A DNA stretch of 64,000 nt from Echinarachnius parma (Eukaryota > Echinodermata > Echinoidea > Clypeasteroida > Echinarachniidae), in assembly GCA_037951105.1 (NCBI GenBank), contig JBAMJV010002101.1, positions 1-64,000 of the forward strand, written 5' to 3'. Shown piece by piece: positions 35,983-49,000 of this stretch. The notes under the pieces are model-generated. The model was not told the origin of the DNA. It made no database searches and saw only the letters and a program-made list of their open reading frames with translations. The translations under genes were made by a program, and so were the position numbers. Position 1 is the stretch's first letter. Each line of letters begins with the position of its first letter.

Positions 35983-36587
35983 AATCGTGTAAAACAATAG
36001 GCGTGATAGTTATTCACGTCAGTCAGAGGGGCAGTGTCAATAGTACGGGAGTGTGCCCAAGATATCGTCTAGCGCATAGGAGACGTAATGGGTGAAAGTC
36101 ATTTGTATATCAACGCTCGAGTCTGTACATTGTGAATGTCATTTCTATTTCATTTTCAAGAAAATACAGTGAGTTTTCTGAATTATTTCGATTGAGGATG
36201 AGGAATTAAGATTGGAACACAGGAGCAGCGTTTTCTTGTGTTTTCTGTTTTGTTCGAGGTGGAGTTCTAGCTGAAGTTTTATTTATTTAGTCAACAGTTA
36301 GGACTGTTCTATCCATAGTAATTGTTCAAGAACAGTTGCACAGATCGAGTCAACTCAGCCGCAAACGCTTAACATTGGACACGGTGAATAGAAGGAATAT
36401 GCATAATAAATGTTTTCAATGCAATGAAAAAGACAGCGTTTCAAAAATGTAACGTCGTTTAGGAGAGAACGAGAGAGGTACTAAAGAGATTGCTTGACCA
36501 TTTAGATTTGATTTGCTCGATTTCCACTGCCAAGTTTTCTTGTCAATCGGATCGACACTCGATCTCGGAATCGACCGTCACGTCACA

Positions 36588-36961
36588 ATGCCTAATTGGT
36601 GGTGCGGACCTCGCATTCGCGTCCCGAAATGGGTCGCACCAACGATCGCCGAGGCCCGATCATCGTTTCGTCGTCGAATCGATACCCTCAACAATCGCGA
36701 CGGCACGCTACGACGTCGCATGAAGACGATCAACGAACTCGATTACGGTTCGCGATTTCGGAACTCGATGCGCCGAGGTCGTCGGGCGATGTCGATGAGG
36801 AATTTGAATAGAAGGTCTGCCAGTGAGTGGACGCTGCGGAGAACGGCGTCGATGAGGTCGTTCAGGAGGAGGCCTGATGCCGGACTGAGGGGAGAGACCA
36901 ATGGGACGTTGAGAAGGAGACGGAGCACGGCTGATATAAGGGTTCTACGTCGATCTCATTG
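36588..36961 (+). CDS. Exon 1: start codon and arginine-rich N-terminus (residues 1-124)
   Basis: Opens MPNWWCGPRIRVPKW. The exon then carries repeated basic motifs: DGTLRRRM (38-45), MRRGRR (61-66), WTLRRTAS (81-88), MRSFRRRP (89-96), NGTLRRRRSTAD (105-116). NRRSAS, LRRTAS and RRRRS fit basophilic kinase (PKA/AKT-type) sites. It is much richer in GC and CpG than its surroundings. The donor is TG|GTATGT and the exon ends in phase 2, matching the acceptor at 43503. No family match for this segment. Confidence 0.75.
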
Positions 36962-39900
36962 GTATGTGTCGGGTTAAAGAAAAGAATTACGTGGTAGCAA
37001 ATATTTTTTGCAAATTTAGATAGAAAGAAACATATGATATAGATTGGTTAAAGTGAGACTAATTATGCCCTTATATCTTTATAAAGTTCGTATGCACTTC
37101 TTGTGCATGTCGGGCAAGAAAAAAACATGATTGTAACATCGAATTTCGATAATTTCGTTTGCTGTAATATATACCACATATGGATACAATACATTTGTTT
37201 GAAAACTATTTTGTATTTCACTTTGATATTACGTCATAATATAAACAAACAAATATGCATTACAATATTATTTAATTTAATTGAATAATATTTAAAGATG
37301 CATTTAATTACAAACTTTTCAACAGTTTTAGTCAACATTATACTGTGAAAGTCGGATATTGTAAAATACGAGTTACAAGGGTTGGTAACAACATTATTAT
37401 CAATTAACTTAACAACCACAAATATCACGGAATGGGTGTAGCAATTCTACAATAACTACCCTACTTCTGATTATATTAAGAGAACAACAACCACTGTGTT
37501 GTTTAGTACTGAAGTGGGAATATATTCTGGGATTTAAAGTTTAAAGACCCATATGTGTTTGTCTAAGCCTTTTAGATGGTTGATTGCAGTCTTTTGTCAA
37601 TGTCCGTTCTCTGTGAAGGCACAACGAGGTCAGACGTTCAATCATGAAATGATTATAAAGTATATAATATCAATACGAAGTTTATGTAAACACCGTTCTA
37701 TACACTGACACAGTGATAATACAACCATATACAATTATTTACATTTGCACTGGCAATTAAGGGATATAAAGAATACTCACTGCTCTTGGATTCGCTATAA
37801 TATCCATTATGTTTACTTCATTTCAGGCTTAACGTTTCGGTGGGTTCTTTTACTTTCCAAGTTATTTTGTTTTGTATTAAAATACCTAGGTGTAAATGCA
37901 TTAGGTTCTATTTGATATTTCAACATAAACATATATTGGTTGATTAGAGATAAAATAATTCACTCTAGAACATTATGTGTCAGGGCAATACAGTAATGAA
38001 CATTGTCTTTGACATTCTCTATTCAATTCCCTTGCATTCTATGGGCACGTTATAACCATTTACCTTTCCCGTTCACAGTCATGTGCTTGGCGATAGACTA
38101 TCCTGATAGATAGTCTAACTTAGATTCTGCCACTGCCATTGCTGCCATGTAGAAATGACTCACTGCGCTCTCTATGGATTAAATTTCCGGATTTAACTCT
38201 AAAGCTGCTGCAAATCTGCGCTGCTGCCGCGGTCTAATCATCTGTTCGAGTTGATATAGACTCCTTGTCGTGTGTTTGCAAATTGCAATGACTATGACCG
38301 TTGCAATCAGTTGCCCTCTGTTACAGTACCCATCCGATGTTTCCCTGATAGTTGTAAGGGGATTCATCAGACAACAGATGCTGCTGTGACCTGGCTGAGA
38401 AACTTAGAATTGAATTTATAAAATGTGCATATATGTCATACGAAACAAACAGTACCCAATGCACCTTTAACAAAACATGAATGAAAGGGGCAAAACAAAT
38501 TTGGTTCCGCTGGGAATTGAACATGGTACCTCCGAATTCACTTGACCCGTACTTTATACGATGGTGGTGCAATCCATAAACCCTTTTCAATGCTTGGACA
38601 TTTTAATTTTATACAAATATATGACATTATTTACAGTTCTACATGAACGCATATTAAACATTGTGTTATATATTGTATTAATGAAATGTATAACAATAGT
38701 ATAATTTTCCTGATAATTTTGTCTGCGTTTATGTATTGCGGGGCAGCTGTAATAATAATAGTAGGAATAATAACTGTATGACTATTTTCTAGCAATACTC
38801 AATCTAATTTATAATAGCAAGTCGTTAGCCACCCACTCCTAAACAAAAATGTTTTGTATATGAATGTATGCACGTTATGATCTTGATCACAATTATTTTG
38901 TTTATTGTTTATAACTTGGGTAGGTTTGGCTGTAGTTCTATATTCTATTAATTCAAATGATTCATCGAAGTTAAACATTGTTCCCTGATGCCATTATACC
39001 CAGATTAGTTGCACAATCTGCGTTAACCCTTTCACGGATATTTCATGTTGGTAAAACATGCATTCGCCATATAGTCCACAACCTAGGTATTGTCGAGACC
39101 AGTGTGTGGACGCCGGGCGTGGATAATGTGGAATGTTAATGTGTTTTTGCCATTATTGACGAATATTATAAGAATATTGAAAATAACATCTGTATGGAAT
39201 TCAGGTTCGGTGATTTAAGTTTCGTCAATAAATTGCTCCTCTATATTTCAATAATAAATCAACAACAAGTTCAAGCCATCACCAAACCGATACGATTACC
39301 CATAACTCTAATTAAAACTCAAACCAATCTCTTACCCTATCTTATACTAACTGAAAAACAATAACCATAATGATTTCGTGGCGATTGGCCCTCGCAACAA
39401 TAGCTATATAGAATATATATATAAATTTGTGTATATATGTTTTAAATTCAATAATCAAAGGCATATTAAAATCGCGACCGTCGGGGTCATGTCACCGAAA
39501 GGTAGCCGGTCTTACAGATACACATAAACAAACACGTATATGTATTACATTATTCACAACATTGCTTTATAGATAAAGATAAACACAACTTTATACATTT
39601 AACACATACATATTCATGACGTGTCAACGAAATTAAACATGATATCGTATTACACCAGTTCTCTCTAAAAAATGAAATGAAACACACAGCAACGGATATA
39701 TGTCGGAAGTCTTGCTCTTCCTCGCACAAGGTCAAGATTATAGAGTTTTACAATTAAGAGGAGGGGGAGGGGGGGGGGGCGACTTTGCATCCTTCAAACA
39801 GGGTAGGTGTGAACAGAGAAAAGAAGATCAATACGGGGTGAGGCATCATTTGACAAATACAAAGCTTGTGTAATATTAAAGCTTATTTTACCCAAGGGAA

Positions 39901-42900
39901 GCTACGTTGGGTGCAATGGGGGAGGGGGGGGGGGGGGGGGCACATTCAAATATCTGCGCCACTGATTGCTAGTACCCAAGTGGTAAACTTAAGGCTTAAT
40001 ACATTTTGGGAGGGAGGGGGACTTGGGCAGGAGACATGGAGTGGTGATTTAGCCGCCCCTCCCCCATATATACCGGCCATGCTGACAGACCCTTCCTCTG
40101 CAAGAAGCCAATAACAGACCACATTAATCCTTGTCACCCCTGCCCCCCCCCCCCCCCCTCCCCCTCACCCAACCACATATCCCCCCTCCCTATCTACACC
40201 ACCGCCCGGCACCCCTTCCTCTGCTAACACCCAGTTGTCGGGCAAGAAGCCAATGACAGACCACATTAATCCTCCAAGTAGCTTCTGTCGACGCGACTTA
40301 AATTTAGTACATCCTCTTTGTGCTATACACTATATAGGATCTGTGCTCTATAAACCATGCATGTATACCCATTTATAACAATTTCCGACTGGCAAGTTAT
40401 ATCTAGCTATACCTCAAAAACATAACTCGTACAAAACACCGGTTTGATAATAGAGACTCAATTCTCATTAGTTCAAGTTTGATATAGTATTTTGGGTTGG
40501 CCGTGATTCTTTTAAATCCAAACAAAAACAGTCATTGATCATATTGATCTCATTTCTTCATCATGTTTATAGTGTATTATAATTCAACTATAATTATAAT
40601 TATAATTATAAATAAATAATTATAATTCCTTTAACTGCCATTTGCAGTAGACATACATTTGGTAAAGGAACTTGTAACTTTGCTGTAACTGTGTGTAATC
40701 TATGTCCTTTTGTTCATTACGAATGACAAATTAAACAAAAATAGGTCTATGATCGAATAACTATAGGAAACGAATCTATACTAACATGTCCAATTTAAGA
40801 TTGTACAAAAAAACCTGACCACACACAAAATCACTCTAGGGTGAAAACATGAGGAAATAAGTCGCATTTATGTTTCTTGTACAATGTTATTTTTACCCAA
40901 AATTATACAATTCATATGAATAAAGTCTTTACTGGACTTTGTTTCCAAATCTGGTATACTAATTTGACTTCCGTCGGCTTTCCAGCAATCTTACAGAACA
41001 ATGATTAATTCCTGCAGTCGTGTATATGACAACAGTAGGACCTCTCCAAAAGTGCAATATTCGACTCATTTGTGATCAGCATTTGGAAATAATCATACAT
41101 ATACTTATTTATTATTGTATAATTATAAATAATTGTGTGATTACTTAAATAACACAGTGACGTTCACTTCCATGAGTACATGAGTAAATGTATATAAATC
41201 AACTGAAATAACACAGTGACGTTCACTTCCATGAGTAAATGTATATCAATCAACCAAAGTACGGTTCGCTTTGCCAAGTTGTTTTCCTCTTACTAATAAT
41301 ATAAACATATTTTGCCTTTTAAATGTATCCTTTGCTTTAATATTGAGATATTTATGATTTAAATTTTAAACTATCCTCGGAATTATATCAACTGTGAGTC
41401 AGCATATTGTATACATTTATCGCTCATTTCTACAGAGTGATGTATAACATATGAATGTTGAACTAAATGTTAAAACATTTAGTTCAACATTCAAATGTTA
41501 TACATGTATAATACATCACTCTGTGGACATTAAAAACAAAATACAAATATCCATTTTACATTTTCTGACAAACTTATCGAATACCCTTTCATTACTATGG
41601 TGTGACTATGGCAACACATCAGATATTTTTATGTAATAATGTGAAATAATGTCATCATAATCATATGCCGTTATGAATCATGTGATATATATTGCGTTAA
41701 TCAAGGAACATCATGGAATGTGACACATACCATTATGATTGTGATTGAAACGCTAATATTAAAGGGATCGTTTTTTCTTTATAATAATTGTCCAAAAGTA
41801 ATTGTTGAGATTTGATACCAATATCATTGTAAATGTGTTTTTTTCTTCTGAATGATGTGTGAAAAAAATGATAGAAAAAGAATGCTGTTAACTAACTACT
41901 GTAAAAGTGAACATTGATGTCAGATTTTATCACCTCCTGTCGATTGATTTTGACTACAATCGGGAAATGAATGTCTGTGATGCTTTTCACTCCAATCATA
42001 ATCATGAATATCTCCATGACTAGGGAGACGTTTGAAACATCAAAACCTATTTCATTCCTCTGTTACCATTAGTCAAACAACACGGCACAGTGAAATGGTG
42101 TCACGTGATCTTGCGGGTTGAATTTGAAAAGTTAATGAATCAATTAAACAAATGAAGAGCTTAGTTCAAAAAGGCGCTAAATCCACTTTCCATACAAATT
42201 GAGTTAACGTCGCTATCTAGACAAATTACAAAGCCAAAATCAAAATATAGAACCTTCCATTTTTCACAGTCCCATAGCCATAGGCATGTGTACAAAATTT
42301 GACAAACAAATTTTACTCTATAAAGTTGGACACGTGGATTTAGCGCCTTTTGGAATTAAGCTCTTCAAATATAATCCTCAATGTTGGAGAGGACCCATAA
42401 AACACTTCTATTTCTGACACAAATCACATGATAAAAAGCTGCTGCATGTTTTGTGTACATTATGCATCCATTCCCATAGTCACAAATGCGTGCATCACTC
42501 TAATCAAATCTAATTTAGTCATAGCTACAAGTGTCTCCAAGTTCCCTTATGCTTATTCCCTCACGATGTTCAACATTCTTTTTAAATATCACTAAAAACA
42601 GTTAGTAAAATCATCGTCATATAAAATTACGATTATTTTTAAAATATTTTTTCTTCGACATTTAAATATCACTAAAAACAGTTAGTAAAATCATCGTCAT
42701 ATAAAATTATGATTATTTTTTAAATATTTTGTCTTCGACATTTAAATATCACTAAAAACAGTTAGTAAAATCATCGTCATATAAAATTAGGATTATTTTT
42801 TAAATATTTTTACTTCGACAATTCTAGATGAATTCAGAGCCATGTGGCTGAGTTATATTTGCTCCGAAATTCCAAGTTTATTTGAAGGGTTGTTATTATT

Positions 42901-43055
42901 TAGTAAGTTGCCATACAACAATTACACGTTACAAGTATTGAAATAAAGAACATAAAGAGAGAGAGAGAGTGAGAGATGAATATAAAGATGATGATGGTGA
43001 TGATGAAAGGATGATGATGATGATAGTGATGATGAAAGGGTGATGATGGTGATGG

Positions 43056-43098
<43 letters not shown>

Positions 43099-46000
43099 AG
43101 TGATGGTGATGATGATGATAGAATTAGAATCGATAACAAAATTAATAACTAAAATCTAAAGCATATTACCTTATTTGTTTTCTTTGACGACAGGTTCTGC
43201 AAATTATTTATATTGGTAATGCAGATCTTATTTCAAGTCCATTTTCTGCAGCATCTACATTTCAAAAAAGAAGATGCCTGTGAAAATATCGGAAACTACG
43301 ATGATGAAGATTTCGATTCATACAGCAAACTAATAATAGTCAATTATTAACTCGAATTATAAATGTAATTGTATTTTTGTCATAGTTATTGTCAATTATA
43401 AACTAAATCGACGAAATAAATACTGAATGTAATTGTAATTTTCTACAAATTGTTTTTATTATTTTAACACCACAGCCCACTAGGTGAGCCTAATTTCTGC
43501 AGTAGCAACAGCTCGAACGCGGAGGGAGGGTGTGAAGAAATAGAACTGAACGATATGACGAAACAGGCTGACAACCTCCGGAGGGAGTATGAGCAGTAAG
43601 TGGATTAACATGATTTGCTTATACAGTGTTGTATACCAATGGTTGGGGGGGGGGGGGGGGGGGGGGGGGGGAGGGGGGAGAAGAGGCACATCCACAATAA
43701 TTGAAGAAACAAGGGGTAGACAATAAATAGATACATACACGGTAGTCGTGATAGAGTTTGCAACCAATAACAAAATAAGCAAACGTAATTAAACTATTTG
43801 ATAATACACATGACTTGTATGACTTATATTTTAATAAACAATACTACAATATCACAAAACGAGCAGACAGGAATCTGTAGAACTGATGAACAGTAGCAAA
43901 TATATCGCCGTGATCATAGTTTAGTAACCCATGATATTTTTTCAAACCTTTCATTTTATACTTAATGTCATACTCATACCATGATAGAAATTCGAACACA
44001 AACACATTATATAATAGGCTACTTATTTTGCCAAAAAGAAAGATCTTAAGACCAAATTTTTGAGGGAATTTTTGTTGCTTGGTATATAATGACCCAAACA
44101 TCAATATTGCGAAAGTTGTTCGGGTAATTTACACGATCAGGTGACGTGTCACGTGGTATTTTACGCAGGTTGAATATATTACTTGTATATTTTTGTAGGG
44201 AAGTTTTTGACATCAAGGTCAGTAAGCCAGGGGGTGTTTCACAAAGATCCTAAGTTGAACTTAAGTTACTTAAAACGTATGGAAAGCCGTTAGTTTCTTT
44301 GAAAACAAATTCTAAAAGTCCTTTTTAAAAGGCATTAAATATTGTTTCAATTCATATTTTTTAACATTTTATTATCAAAGAGATTTCTTGTTGTTCATGT
44401 AAAATTTATGAAAAGTCCAAACTACTTGCATTTTTGCTTTTTAATATATTTTGTTCAAAGGCTACAAATGGCTTACCATACTTTTTAAGTCCAACTTAGA
44501 GTTAAGTTCAACTTAGGATCTTTGTGGAACACCCCGGGTTAGTGAAATAAAACACTTCCAACAAGGAACTTCCTCCCTCAAAATGTCTCAAATTTCACAT
44601 CCTCATTTCTCGTCTATTTCACCAATTTATTTATCTTAGCCATGTTAACCATCTAAGTGTCATGACGCGACTCTGTAGTCACAATACCTAAACAATTATA
44701 TTTGCCGATTTAATCTTAAATTCACACAACAGATAAGTGGGGAAAATGAATTGTATCGACACTTGACTTTCATCGTGTTCATTAGTTTAAAAAAGTCCTT
44801 CCCGTGCCAAAATCAATTTTGGAACATAAGGCGGGGCCTATCTCCGAATCATTAGCCACACGTCTACTAAATGTAGCGAAAGCTACAGAAGGGAGCCAGT
44901 CATCTGGTAAGTCGTGTGATTAACCTGTCCTTATCCATTCTATACATGCCAAGCGCCTGGCTAGAAGGCAGAAGGTACCATTTTTAAAGTCTGTGGTATG
45001 ACCCGGTCAGAGTTCGAACCCGGGACCTCCCGTGCATGAGACAGACACTCTAACCGCTAAGCCACCATGCGTGGTTGCATCATGTTCATACCAACCTTTT
45101 TTTCATTTTTATTCATTTTAGATGAATAGGGGATAAAGCAAATCATGTTAACTTGTGTAAAGAATAGGATAAAGTGGATTATTGTAGATTAATTTAGCAC
45201 TCAGAGGATTAATTTGAACAAATCTCAATCAACCTGTACTGGGGATTTTATGCCTGGTTGTTCACTTTGTGTCGACCTGTTATGGTCGAGAAGCCAACTG
45301 TTCGGGCTTCCTGTTATCGTCTCAGAGGTAGCGAAAGTTCCGGGTAGAATTCGACACCATTCACTGAAAAGTTCGAACAACAACAATATAATAAAGGATA
45401 AGGTGTGCCAGCAGTGACCCTTTGGCTTTGTTTTTCAATAAATAATTGTCCTAATTTTCAAGTAAAATTAGCTATATTTTGTATTAATTTAACAAGAATA
45501 TATGTAATATCATAACTGACTTTCTTTTGCGAGTCCCTCATTTGTATTGGTTGTGGCAGTAGTTTATATGAGTTTTTTCCCCCAACAGTGCCCAATAGGT
45601 AAACTATTTACTTAACTTTGATGACAAGCAAATTATATTCTTGTTTTATTATTATGGGATATACAATATGTACATAAACAATAAACTAAACATATACAGT
45701 GTATATGCATATGTGAAGTGTAATTTGTGTATTAAAGTATCAAATTTTGCTTGCTAGGACGATGACTTTCACATTTTATCGGAAACGTACAGGGGAAACT
45801 AAATATTATAGTTGGATATATTCAGGGGCTTTGGGGAGTCTGGGGGCAGTGAACGCAAAACTCCGAGCCCTAGAATATCTATCTCCCTTTAACCTGTTCC
45901 CTACTCGATTGTGCAATTCCCATAGACATGATCTAGAGTAAATACGGGGCCCCAACAGGCTCCCGGAGGAGTTGGGTTAATTGTTGATCGGGGTCAAATC

Positions 46001-49000
46001 AGCAGATTCGGGAAGGGAATATAGATGAGAGATGAGGATTCAATGTCAGAAACTCGAGAGATAACGTGTAAACATATTGGATGAAAAGGCAGATTATCTG
46101 TCCAATTGAGCATTTTCAGTTATAAGTACCTATATAGGTTTCTGCGTGCAGAGACCTTTATGGTAATACAGTAATATGGCACTTAAATGTAACCCATGCT
46201 TATGAAACATTGACACGAGGAATGGGGAGTCTGGGGCAGGGAACGTGAAACCTTCCCTAGATTTCTTCGTGCTTGTTATGCTATATGATATTTTGATCGG
46301 GGTCAAATCAACGGATTCGGGAAGGGAATGTAGATGAGAGATTAGGATTTAATGTCAGAAACTCGAGAGATAACGTTTAAACAAGAATGGAAAAGGCAGA
46401 TTATCGGTCCAATTGAGTATTTTTCAGTTACAAGTATGTTTCTGTCTTTCGACTATGACCCATATACTACAATCAATATAGCACTTAAATCATGTAACCA
46501 ATCATTACATTCATGCACAAACACTGACATGAAAAATATTGTATAATTGAAATAAGCAAAGAAGTCTGACTTTGCTGGGAATCGAACCCTATACCCGGTC
46601 GGATTGCTAGACAGGTGCTCTACCAACTTTTACCTGGATAGTTCTTGCGATGGCCGTCCTTCCCCGAAAACCTCACTTTGAGTGCCAGGGACTTTACGGC
46701 TCTATGGCATTTGTGTGTATTGTGTGGTGCAAAAATGCAAGCTTGGCACTCCTTGGCCCCGTTGCAGATGCAATCGATTGTAAGTTACAATTGATTGTAA
46801 GTCAGAAAATGTGCGTGTTTCAACCAATCAGATTTGCGCATGTAGAACACATGACCTGACTTACAATTAATTGTAAACTTACAATCGATTGTCTCTTTCT
46901 GCAACAGAGCCAAGGAGTTTAATGATCGTGTTATATAAACCGGACACAACCTGAAGGAAAAGAAATCAACTTAGGGATGAGTGCGATGGATCACCAAAGT
47001 GATTTCGGGTTCGATTCACATGCATGGAAGCCCGATTTTCTTTGCTCATTTTCATTTATATAATATTATTATTATCATTATTATCATAATTAAGAAACAG
47101 ATATGGCATATGACGCCCCTACTGTAAAATAACAACAACAAAATAAAGCAAAGCAAAATAAAACAAAAACATGCCGATTACACTAGTCACCCCCATGACT
47201 ATATTTCATTTTTAGTAATGTTAATTAAATGTAAATTAAGGACGGGCGGGTGACATACCTCTCTGGTCATGTGTCATACAAAAATGACACCCCAATCATG
47301 TGACCGTGTTTAGCCAATCAATGAGGCGTATTTTACTAAGTCAGATGATATAATGTTCTGATTGTATTTCCTTCCCAGAATGCAGTTCCAGGAGAAGTGG
47401 CGGGATGACATGCTGCTGAAACTACATCAGAACAACCTCAACCTGAGCCCGGTCGAGATGGAGGTAGGTGTCATCATCATCATTGGAGTATTGCGACAAT
47501 CGAGATAAAATTATACTCTATGACATGTTATTGGGAACACACATTGTACCGTACAATCACAATGTATACGTCAGAGTTATAGTTAACATTTGTAATGACA
47601 TGACCTGCTGCTGAAACTGCATCAGAACAACCTCAACCTCAGCCCGGTCGAGATGGAGGTAAGCAGTGTAGTATGTACTCATCATTGGATTTTGAAACAA
47701 TCAAGATCAAATTATACTGTATGACATGTTGTTCATGTTATTGGAAATACAAATTACATCGTACAATCACAATGTATACGCCAGAGTTATTGTAATGACA
47801 TGACATGCTGCTCAAACTACATCAGAACCACCTCAACCTCAGCCCGGTCGAGATGGAGGTAGGAATGTGCAAAATAAATAATTATTTCCACTAAAAATAA
47901 GTGCATAATCATTGTAATTTGTGGAAATTGATTTAAAAACATGACATTTGTATTAACTTATCTCTCAGTACCCCCAAAATTAGTAACCACCTGCTAATAT
48001 ACATAATTTACATCATGTTGTATGTTATTAACCCGTTAATGACTGGTCTGGAATCTACTAAGAAGAACATTTTATGGTGAATGTTATATAATCCATGATT
48101 ATAGTAAGTTCAATGGTCTTGAACGGGGTAAGACTACAAATAATGCGGCGACTGTTCATAAAAGAAATGTATTGATTATTTGTTAATATATCATTCATTA
48201 TTATCATTGGTTATTTTTAATCGACAGCTTGCAGCTCAATCAAGGTCATTTGATGTGGTCAAGAGAAGAGCGGTAAGTACAAACGTAGCACTTTTGCGAA
48301 AGTGGTATTCTTCATTATTGCAATAATTTCATTCTGGGCTATTAACGGATTTCAAACGGTATATCCAAGATGACAAAGTAGTTTTAGGGATGCCTGTAAA
48401 GTGTCTAACTCCACGAAAATTACTTGGAGCTTCCTCGTTTCTCTTATACCGTGTTGTTTAGCTTATAGTGAGAGAAGAATAAAATAGGGTTAGATTTTTT
48501 CAAATGCCCCTTTAGTATGACGATATCTATCATTTAGCTCAAGAGCGTTAATGAACGGTCATAAACCTCATAAACGTCATACAGTAATTCGTTGTAAAAG
48601 CTGACGCGTATTTTCGCTTTTTTAACCAGGAATGCAGTGTTATTTTTCAATGAAACTTTTCACACATCATTCGGACATATCTTACAATGATTTTGGTAAA
48701 GGATTGAAGTCTCAAATGTAATTCTGGGCGATATCTGACACTTTACAGGTGCACCTTTAATTGTATTTACCAAATAATCCAAAATTGGTTTGTCCGGAAG
48801 CACGATTCCTCTATAGCCTACCATTCTTTCAAATGAAGATCCGGAAAAATGTTTAACAAAAACTCGAATCGCATGAATTAACATGCAATGCTTTTAAATC
48901 CTACAAGCGTATATCCTGATCTTTCCTTCCTTTAGGCACAAGACTGCTAGAGGTCAATGACAGACCATGTTTTATCCTCCAAGTAGTTTCTGTCGTGGGG

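Larger units (their letters stand above)
36962..43502 (+). other. Intron 1 (6.5 kb)
   Basis: AT-rich. Contains a tRNA-like remnant (38490-38595), G/C tracts (39755-40200), a 59-base tandem duplication (41148-41258), a palindrome (41434-41525), a MITE (42154-42366), an 80-base triple repeat (42581-42820) and GA/GAT microsatellites. I found no phase-compatible exon within it. Confidence 0.6.

Noticed and set aside
36513..36587. In-frame extension upstream of the ATG at 36588
   Set aside because: The extension has no ATG, only a TTG, which is not a normal start in animals; the first in-frame ATG is at 36588.
43192..43345. A possible exon reading KKEDACENIGNYDDEDFDSYSK after 'ttctgcag'
   Set aside because: Its frame does not fit the phase-2 end of exon 1 and no donor precedes the stop in any compatible frame, while exon 1 joins directly and in phase to 43503.
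43476..43483. An 8-base micro-exon CCCACTAG between consensus acceptor and donor
   Set aside because: Including it shifts exon 2 into a frame with an early stop.
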